This document shows, piece by piece, positions 55,502 to 64,000 of a stretch of DNA of 64,000 nucleotides (position 1 is the first letter of the stretch; every line of letters begins with the position of its first letter). The notes under the pieces were generated by a model that was not told the origin of the DNA, did no database searches, and was given only the letters and a program-made list of their open reading frames with translations. Origin of the DNA: Photobacterium aquae (GTDB lineage Bacteria > Pseudomonadota > Gammaproteobacteria > Enterobacterales > Vibrionaceae); the NCBI RefSeq assembly GCF_001029445.1, contig NZ_LDOT01000012.1, positions 124,001 through 188,000 of the forward strand. Direction: 5' to 3'. A program made the position numbers and the translations under genes.

Positions 55502-58500
55502 TTAGCCGATATTAACCCTTGCGTTACGGAACATCCGCATCCATGGGCTGTTTTCGCTCCAATCATCCGGATGCCAAGAGTTGGCCACGGTACGGAACAC
55601 GCGCTCAGGGTGCGGCATCATAATCGTCACGCGACCATCCTGGGTCGTCAAGCCGGTAATACCGTTCGGCGAACCATTCGGGTTGGCAGGATAATTCTCG
55701 GTAACTTTGCCGTAATTATCTAAGTAACGCAGGGCAACCGTTCCCGACTGCTCGATAGCAGCCAAATGCTCGCCATTGCGCACCTCGACACGGCCCTCGC
55801 CATGAGAAACGGCTATCGGCATCCGCGAGCCTACCATTCCGTTGAAGAACAACGAATCACTCTGCTGTACTTCCACCAGGCTGAAACGGGCTTCGAATCG
55901 CTCAGACTCATTGCGAACAAAACGAGGCCATAGCTCAGCACCCGGGATCAGCTCGCGCAAATTCGACATCATCTGACAGCCATTACAAACCCCAAGGGCA
56001 AACGTATCATTGCGGTGGAAGAAGCGCTCGAACTGCTCACGAGCCATATTGTTGAACAGAATAGACTTCGCCCAACCTTCACCGGCCCCCAGCACATCAC
56101 CATAAGAGAAACCGCCACAGGCTACCAGGCCGTTGAAGCCATCCAGCTGTACCCTGCCCGACAGAATATCGCTCATGTGGACATCTTTGGCATCAAAACC
56201 TGCACGGTCAAAAGCTGCTGCCATCTCGACATGGGAGTTGACCCCCTGCTCGCGCAGGATTGCCATTTGTGGCTTGGCACCTGTCGCAATATATGGCGCA
56301 GCAACATCTTGGTGAATATCAAAACTCAGCGCCACATTCAGGCCCGGATCGGCAGGATCCTGTTTAGCCTCGAACTCCTGCATCGCCCCCGCCGGGTTAT
56401 CCCGCATAGCCTGCATCTGGTAAGTCGTTTCTGCCCAGATGGTACGCAGCTCGGTACGGCTCTGCTCCAGCACACGGTCATTGCCGTTCCAAATACGCAG
56501 CACGTCTTCATCGACAACCGTACCAATCACATGGCTGCACGCCTCAAGGCCATACTGGGCCAATACCGTCAGCACCTTATCCAAATCATCGGTACGAACC
56601 TGAACCACCGCACCCAGCTCTTCACTGAACAGTGCCGCCAATACGTCTTCGCATGCATCGCCGCCAGTCGTATTCAGATCAACTTCAACCCCGGTATGAC
56701 CGGCAAAGGCCATCTCGGCCAATGTTGTGTAGAGGCCGCCATCACCGCGGTCGTGGTAGGCCAGCAACTTGCCATCACGCAGCAAGGACTGAACGGCCTC
56801 GAAGAAGCCCTTGAGCAACTCAGGACTGTCTACATCTGCCGGCTTATCACCGAGCTGCTTGTAAACCTGAGCTAAGGCCGTTGCACCAAGACGGTTCTTG
56901 CCGCAGCCAAGATCGATCAGCAGCAGGGTCGAATCCCCCTTATCAGTTCGCAATTGCGGCGTCACCGTCTTGCGCACATCCTCTACCCGGCCAAACGCGG
57001 TAATCACCAAGGACAGCGGCGACGTCACTTCCTTCTGCTCGCCATTCTCTTCCCACTTGGTTTTCATCGACATCGAGTCTTTGCCAACCGGGATAGTCAG
57101 ACCCAGCGCCGGACAGAGCTCCTCGCCAACCGCCTTCACGGCCTCGTACAAACCCGCATCCTCGCCGGGATGACCCGCCGGAGACATCCAGTTGGCCGAC
57201 AGTTTGATACGCTTGAGATCACCGATATCAGAACAGGCGATATTGGTCAGTGACTCGCCCACCGCCATACGGGCAGAAGCGGCAAAGTCAAGCAGGGCAA
57301 TCGGCGTTCGCTCGCCCATCGACATTGCCTCACCGTGATAGGTATCGTAGCTCGCTGCGGTCACGGCACAGTTGGCTACCGGCACCTGCCAAGGGCCAAC
57401 CATCTGATCGCGGGCAACCAGACCGGTCACGGTGCGGTCGCCGATAGTGATCAAGAAAGTCTTCTCGGCCACGGCTGGCAGGCGCAACACCCGGTGGGTC
57501 GCCTCTTCAATATTGATTCCGCGTCGGTCAAGGGCGATCCCCTCGGCTTTCTGGCTTGTCACATCGCGGTGCATCTTCGGCGGCTTGCCGAGCAAGATAT
57601 CCATCGGCATGTCGATCGGGGTATTGTCGAAATGACTGTCTTCCAGTGTCAGGTGGCGCTCTTCGGTCGCTTCGCCAACAACAGCATACGGGGCACGCTC
57701 ACGCTGACAAATAGCGTCAAAGATCGCCATGTCCTCGGCGGCTACCGCCAATACATAGCGCTCCTGCGATTCGTTGCACCAAATCTCAAGCGGACTCATT
57801 CCCGGCTCATCATTGGGCACATCACGCAGCTGGAAACGGCCGCCACGCTCACCATCGTCAACCAGCTCAGGCAGGGCGTTGGAAATACCGCCTGCACCGA
57901 CGTCATGGATAAAGGCGATCGGGTTAGCGTCCCCCATCTGCCAGCAGCGGTCGATCACTTCCTGACAACGGCGCTCCATCTCAGGGTTCTCGCGCTGGAC
58001 CGATGCAAAGTCTAGATCTTCAGCAGACTGGCCGGAGGCCATCGACGAGGCCGCACCGCCACCAAGGCCGATATTCATCGCTGGGCCGCCAAGGACAATC
58101 AGCTTGGCCCCCACCGGGATCTCCTTCTTCTGGACATGTTCGGCACGGATGTTGCCCATACCGCCCGCAATCATGATCGGCTTATGGTAGCCACGGATCT
58201 CCTCGCCATTATGGGACGTCACTTTTTCTTCGTAAGTACGGAAATACCCCAGCAAGTTGGGACGACCAAACTCGTTGTTGAATGCCGCTCCGCCCAACGG
58301 GCCTTCCAGCATGATATCCAAGGCATTAACAATGCGCCCCGGCTTGCCGAAATCGCTCTCCCACGGCTGTTCGAAATCAGGGATACGCAGGTTAGACACC
58401 GTAAAGCCGACCAAGCCCGCCTTCGGCTTGCCGCCGATACCGGTCGCGCCCTCATCGCGGATCTCACCGCCAGAGCCCGTCGACGCTCCCGGCCACGGAG

Positions 58501-59407
58501 AAATGGCGGTCGGGTGGTTATGGGTTTCCACTTTCATCAAAATGTGGGCATCTTCCTGATGGTAGTTGTACTGGCGCGAGTCCGGATCCGGGAAGAAACG
58601 GCCGACCTTGGAGCCTTCCATCACAGCCGCGTTATCCTTGTACGCCGAAAGCACATAATCACTGTTCTGCTCAAAGGTGTTCTTGATCATCTTGAACAGC
58701 GACTTGTCCTGCGCGATCCCATCGATAGTCCAATCGGCATTGAAGATTTTGTGGCGGCAATGCTCGGAGTTTGCCTGAGCGAACATCATCAGCTCGATGT
58801 CATTCGGGTTGCGCCCCAGCTTGGTGAAGCTCTCCACCAGATACTCAATCTCATCGTCAGCCAAAGCCAAACCAAGAGTAACGTTTGCATCCTCAAGCGC
58901 TTTGTAGCCGCCGGCAAGGATATCAACACAGCCTACGGGGGCGGGCTCAGCCTGGGCAAACAATGCAGCGGCATCGTTCATATCAGCAAAGACAACTTCC
59001 ATCATCCGATCATGGAGCAGTCCTTTGAGTGCCTGCAACTGTATCGCACTTAACTCGGCAGAGGTTTCAATATAATAAGCTGTACCGCGCTCAAGACGCT
59101 TAACTTGAGCCAGACCGCAATTGCGGGCGATATCAGTAGATTTGGATGACCAAGGGGAGATCGTGCCCGGACGCGGAGTAACCAGCAGCAATAAACCGAC
59201 TGGTTCATGTTCTGCAATCGTCGGACCGTAAGTGAGCAAGCTGACCAGTTTGCTTTGCTCGTCGGCACTTAACGGTGCAGACAGGTGGGCAAAGTGCATG
59301 AACTCAGCATAAATACCTGTGACTGGGAGCTCCAATTCGCGGCAACGAGCCTGTAGCTTATTGATACGAAACTCAGACAGTGCGGGTGAACCACGCAAAA
59401 TTTCCAT
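55502..59407 (-). CDS. purL: Phosphoribosylformylglycinamidine synthase PurL
   Basis: Fourth step of de novo purine synthesis: FGAR + glutamine + ATP to FGAM. 1301 residues, the large single-chain type. N-terminal PurS-like domain, linker, two AIR-synthase-like halves ([43 protein letters not shown] split; [13 protein letters not shown]), and a C-terminal class I glutaminase with catalytic Cys in [12 protein letters not shown] and His/Glu in [10 protein letters not shown] PurR box lies about 170 bases upstream. The purL-mltF-tadA neighbourhood is as in E. coli. Confidence 0.98.
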   Translation of the reverse strand: MEILRGSPALSEFRINKLQARCRELELPVTGIYAEFMHFAHLSAPLSADEQSKLVSLLTYGPTIAEHEPVGLLLLVTPRPGTISPWSSKSTDIARNCGLAQVKRLERGTAYYIETSAELSAIQLQALKGLLHDRMMEVVFADMNDAAALFAQAEPAPVGCVDILAGGYKALEDANVTLGLALADDEIEYLVESFTKLGRNPNDIELMMFAQANSEHCRHKIFNADWTIDGIAQDKSLFKMIKNTFEQNSDYVLSAYKDNAAVMEGSKVGRFFPDPDSRQYNYHQEDAHILMKVETHNHPTAISPWPGASTGSGGEIRDEGATGIGGKPKAGLVGFTVSNLRIPDFEQPWESDFGKPGRIVNALDIMLEGPLGGAAFNNEFGRPNLLGYFRTYEEKVTSHNGEEIRGYHKPIMIAGGMGNIRAEHVQKKEIPVGAKLIVLGGPAMNIGLGGGAASSMASGQSAEDLDFASVQRENPEMERRCQEVIDRCWQMGDANPIAFIHDVGAGGISNALPELVDDGERGGRFQLRDVPNDEPGMSPLEIWCNESQERYVLAVAAEDMAIFDAICQRERAPYAVVGEATEERHLTLEDSHFDNTPIDMPMDILLGKPPKMHRDVTSQKAEGIALDRRGINIEEATHRVLRLPAVAEKTFLITIGDRTVTGLVARDQMVGPWQVPVANCAVTAASYDTYHGEAMSMGERTPIALLDFAASARMAVGESLTNIACSDIGDLKRIKLSANWMSPAGHPGEDAGLYEAVKAVGEELCPALGLTIPVGKDSMSMKTKWEENGEQKEVTSPLSLVITAFGRVEDVRKTVTPQLRTDKGDSTLLLIDLGCGKNRLGATALAQVYKQLGDKPADVDSPELLKGFFEAVQSLLRDGKLLAYHDRGDGGLYTTLAEMAFAGHTGVEVDLNTTGGDACEDVLAALFSEELGAVVQVRTDDLDKVLTVLAQYGLEACSHVIGTVVDEDVLRIWNGNDRVLEQSRTELRTIWAETTYQMQAMRDNPAGAMQEFEAKQDPADPGLNVALSFDIHQDVAAPYIATGAKPQMAILREQGVNSHVEMAAAFDRAGFDAKDVHMSDILSGRVQLDGFNGLVACGGFSYGDVLGAGEGWAKSILFNNMAREQFERFFHRNDTFALGVCNGCQMMSNLRELIPGAELWPRFVRNESERFEARFSLVEVQQSDSLFFNGMVGSRMPIAVSHGEGRVEVRNGEHLAAIEQSGTVALRYLDNYGKVTENYPANPNGSPNGITGLTTQDGRVTIMMPHPERVFRTVANSWHPDDWSENSPWMRMFRNARVNIG

Positions 59408-59787
59408 GTGCGTACGTCTCTCGATTAGCAGTTGAATGAAGGTGATATTGACCTAATCCCCCGGTAAGTCACCGGGACAATCACGTCAATCTCACCTCGT
59501 TCGTCCCTGTTCAACATCCAACCTACTGCTGACGGGGCGTAGTATAAGGGAAAAAAATTTGTGACGTAACTCTTGACGCAACCGTTTGCGTCTTTTTTTT
59601 TCAATCCGCATCAATTTCCCTGTCAAGTACTACGGACAGCAAGCACTTTTACCGTTGGGTGTTCAAAAAACAACCATGTGCGTATGCCAAAATCCTATCT
59701 TTGGCACGAAATTGATGCCGCATTGTTTTGAGGTTGAGGCCAGCTTTGGTATAAAGAACGCCCTAGTATTACAAAGAGCATGTTGCG
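59408..59787. promoter_or_regulatory. Divergent purL / mltF control region
   Basis: This 380-base gap carries the PurR box (59576-59591) and an AT-rich stretch (AAAAAAATTTGTGACG near 59551) that may hold the leftward purL promoter. Frames open on the right side (towards mltF) do not resemble proteins. No riboswitch seen. Confidence 0.5.
59576..59591 (-). promoter_or_regulatory. PurR box of purL
   Basis: ACGCAACCGTTTGCGT: palindromic PurR consensus with one change (C for A before the central CG). purL is PurR-controlled in E. coli. The box could also influence the divergent mltF, 197 bases away. Confidence 0.85.
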
Positions 59788-61368
<1,581 letters not shown>

Positions 61369-61383
61369 CTGATCGGTTATCCC

Positions 61384-61415
61384 AAACAGCCTGCCCAGCA
61401 GGCTGTTTCTTTTTC
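61384..61415 (+). terminator. Terminator of mltF
   Basis: Perfect 11-bp stem AAACAGCCTGC / GCAGGCTGTTT with loop CCA, followed by CTTTTT, 15 bases after the stop. Confidence 0.92.
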
Positions 61416-61575
61416 AGCTCAAATCACAACCACTCGCAACGCCAATGGCAACAGCCATAAAATAAATGTGACAGCCCTCGCCTACACCGGCGCGATTTTC
61501 AATGATACTAATGCCATAGCCTTCTGGGGATCTTCCCCAACGCCTTCATTTAACAACAATAAACACGGAGGTATG

Positions 61576-61731
61576 ATGCGTTTTTCCAGAAAAAGAACCC
61601 TGCAGGGAATGCGAAAGCATAGCGGGAAATCATCCATTCGCCGCAAGCGCCATGCAGCCAACAATCGTAAGAAAGTCCTAGCCCGCCATCGTCGCTATAC
61701 CGTTGCCACCATGCCCTGCTCTTCTCGATAA
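61576..61731 (+). CDS. Arg/Lys-rich small protein, 51 residues
   Basis: Begins MRFSRKRTLQGMRKHSGK and continues SSIRRKRHAANNRKKVLARHRRY. About 20 of 51 residues are Arg, Lys or His; it ends in PCSSR. GGAGGT lies four bases before ATG 61576 (an adjacent ATG at 61573 is too close to it), giving one of the best ribosome sites in the window. Such composition suggests RNA or ribosome binding, like small ribosomal proteins, but no known family fits. It lies between mltF's terminator and the convergent tadA. Confidence 0.55.
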   Translation: MRFSRKRTLQGMRKHSGKSSIRRKRHAANNRKKVLARHRRYTVATMPCSSR

Positions 61732-61744
61732 ACAGGATGTAAAA

Positions 61745-61768
61745 AGGGCCGCTATCGTAGCGGCCCTA
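61745..61768 (-). terminator. Terminator of tadA (and of the small basic protein)
   Basis: AGGGCCGCTA-TCG..TAGCGGCCCT: 10-bp stem. The leftward strand is followed by TTTTT (complement of 61740-61744). It sits six bases past the tadA stop. Confidence 0.88.
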
Positions 61769-61774
61769 ACATAT

Positions 61775-62356
<582 letters not shown>

Positions 62357-62391
62357 TTAGGTTAAGCGCGGGATTATAACGCAACTCCGTG

Positions 62392-63264
62392 CTATGCCCC
62401 ACATGCCTTGGCCAAATGATCCACCAACAGGCGAACTTTTGGCGATAGGTGACGGTTGTGCGGGTACAGCGCCCAAATCCCCTCTTCCGGCTCTCTAAAC
62501 GGGGCAAGTATTTCCACAAGGCTGCCGTTGGCCAAATCCTCAGCCACATAATAATCCGGCAATTGAACCACCCCCAGCCCTTTCAGCGCCGCATCACGCA
62601 GGGCAAAACCGCTATTACAGCGCAGGTTGCCGCTCACCCGGACGCTACGCTCCCGGCCGGACTCAATAAAATGCCAATGATCGCTATTGCCCACCAAGCA
62701 GTTATGCTGGCGCAACTCAGATAACGAATGCGGTACCCCGTATTTTTCAAAGTACATCGGGGCGGCACAGATATACTGGGTTCGGCTCGCCAGTTTTCGC
62801 GCCATCATGCTTGAGCTTGACAGTCGCCCAAGGCGAATCGCCAAATCGAAGCCTCCTTCAACCAAATCGACCTGCCGGTTAGTCAGCTCCATCGTCACTT
62901 CGACTTCGGGGAACTGGAGCATGAACTCATTGACCAACGGCATCACGAACTGCTCGCCATAGGTCACAGGGGCGGTCATTTTGATACTGCCCTGAGGCGT
63001 GTCGCGCCGCTCGCTGATCGCCCGCTCGGCTTCTGCCAGACCATTCATCACCTGCCTGCAATGACGGTAATAAATCGCCCCTTCCTCGGTAACCGATACT
63101 TTTCGTGTGGTTCGGTAGAACAGCTTGGTGTTGAGCCGGTTTTCCAACGCGCTCACCTGCCGACTGACCTGCGCCGTCGAAATACCCAGCTGCTTTGCGG
63201 CAGCCGTAAAACTCTCGCTCTCCGCCACCGCAACAAATTCAGAGACCCCTTCCCAGACAAACAT
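62392..63264 (-). CDS. LysR-family transcriptional regulator
   Basis: 290 residues. N-terminal winged helix-turn-helix (FVAVAESESFTAAAKQLGISTAQVSRQVSALE, in two parts about residues 9-40), then a substrate-binding-like effector domain (GSIKMTAPVTYGEQFVMPLV). ATG 63264 (MFVWEGVSEF) is preferred over a 28-codon extension through the AT-rich promoter. It is divergent from a class III alcohol dehydrogenase gene, which it probably regulates, for example in response to formaldehyde or S-nitrosoglutathione; this is inferred from position only. Confidence 0.88.
   Translation of the reverse strand: MFVWEGVSEFVAVAESESFTAAAKQLGISTAQVSRQVSALENRLNTKLFYRTTRKVSVTEEGAIYYRHCRQVMNGLAEAERAISERRDTPQGSIKMTAPVTYGEQFVMPLVNEFMLQFPEVEVTMELTNRQVDLVEGGFDLAIRLGRLSSSSMMARKLASRTQYICAAPMYFEKYGVPHSLSELRQHNCLVGNSDHWHFIESGRERSVRVSGNLRCNSGFALRDAALKGLGVVQLPDYYVAEDLANGSLVEILAPFREPEEGIWALYPHNRHLSPKVRLLVDHLAKACGA

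Positions 63265-64000
<736 letters not shown>

Noticed and set aside
58136..59053. Rightward 305-codon open frame over purL
   Set aside because: Antisense shadow of a GC-biased, certain gene; the same holds for 56015-56875 and 57335-58015.

Overview
The window is an ordinary stretch of chromosomal backbone from a marine gammaproteobacterium of the family Vibrionaceae. The evidence is a complete sodium-pumping NADH dehydrogenase cluster (nqrABCDEF with apbE and nqrM), a PomA/PomB sodium-driven flagellar stator, an OmpK porin, a RibB fused to a degenerate RibA-like domain, and the gene orders gpt-frsA-crl-proB-proA, panE-yajL-thiI, xseB-ispA-dxs and purL-mltF-tadA. The genus cannot be fixed from sequence alone. 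The Photobacterium/Grimontia/Enterovibrio side of the family is plausible, but that is inference. No insertion sequence, prophage, CRISPR array, integron, tRNA or rRNA was seen.

Layout. 1-5.2 kb: 5' end of a nap periplasmic nitrate reductase operon (napF-napD-napA, napA cut by the window edge), divergent from its sensor/regulator pair narQ-narP. 5.2-8.4 kb: a small winged-helix protein, then yffB-dapE-M15 peptidase-small membrane protein. 8.4-13.9 kb: proB-proA, crl, frsA, and a purine permease-gpt operon behind a PurR box. 15.1-16.4 kb: a long gap that holds a likely dual-function small RNA encoding a 29-residue peptide, resembling VcdRP of Vibrio cholerae. 16.4-26.5 kb: pepD, dinB with a LexA-like box, then nqrM, apbE and the nqr operon. 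27.2-34.2 kb: bolA, rlmG, yajG, a periplasmic cyclophilin, ampG and two Tsx-family porins. 34.3-42.6 kb: panE-yajL, thiI, pomAB, xseB-ispA-dxs. 42.7-44.8 kb: a 709-residue secreted protein of unknown function between two conserved blocks. 45-51 kb: nrdR-ribD-ribE-ribBX-ribH-nusB and thiL-pgpA. 51.2-64 kb: glyA, a YitT-type membrane protein, glnB, a HAD hydrolase, purL, mltF, tadA, and a LysR regulator divergent from a class III alcohol dehydrogenase cut by the right edge.

Functional links. Three near-consensus PurR boxes precede the permease-gpt operon, glyA and purL, which together cover base salvage, one-carbon supply and de novo purine synthesis. Sodium energetics connects Nqr (pump) with PomAB (consumer). 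ApbE attaches FMN to NqrB and NqrC, and NqrM helps mature the complex. NarQ/NarP probably act on a 7-2-7 heptamer pair upstream of napF.

The most interesting items are the VcdRP-like RNA, a structured repeat at 8.46-8.66 kb with a partial copy at 53.6 kb, the unknown 709-residue protein, and a 20-codon upstream frame with LacI-type palindromes ahead of the first Tsx-family porin.
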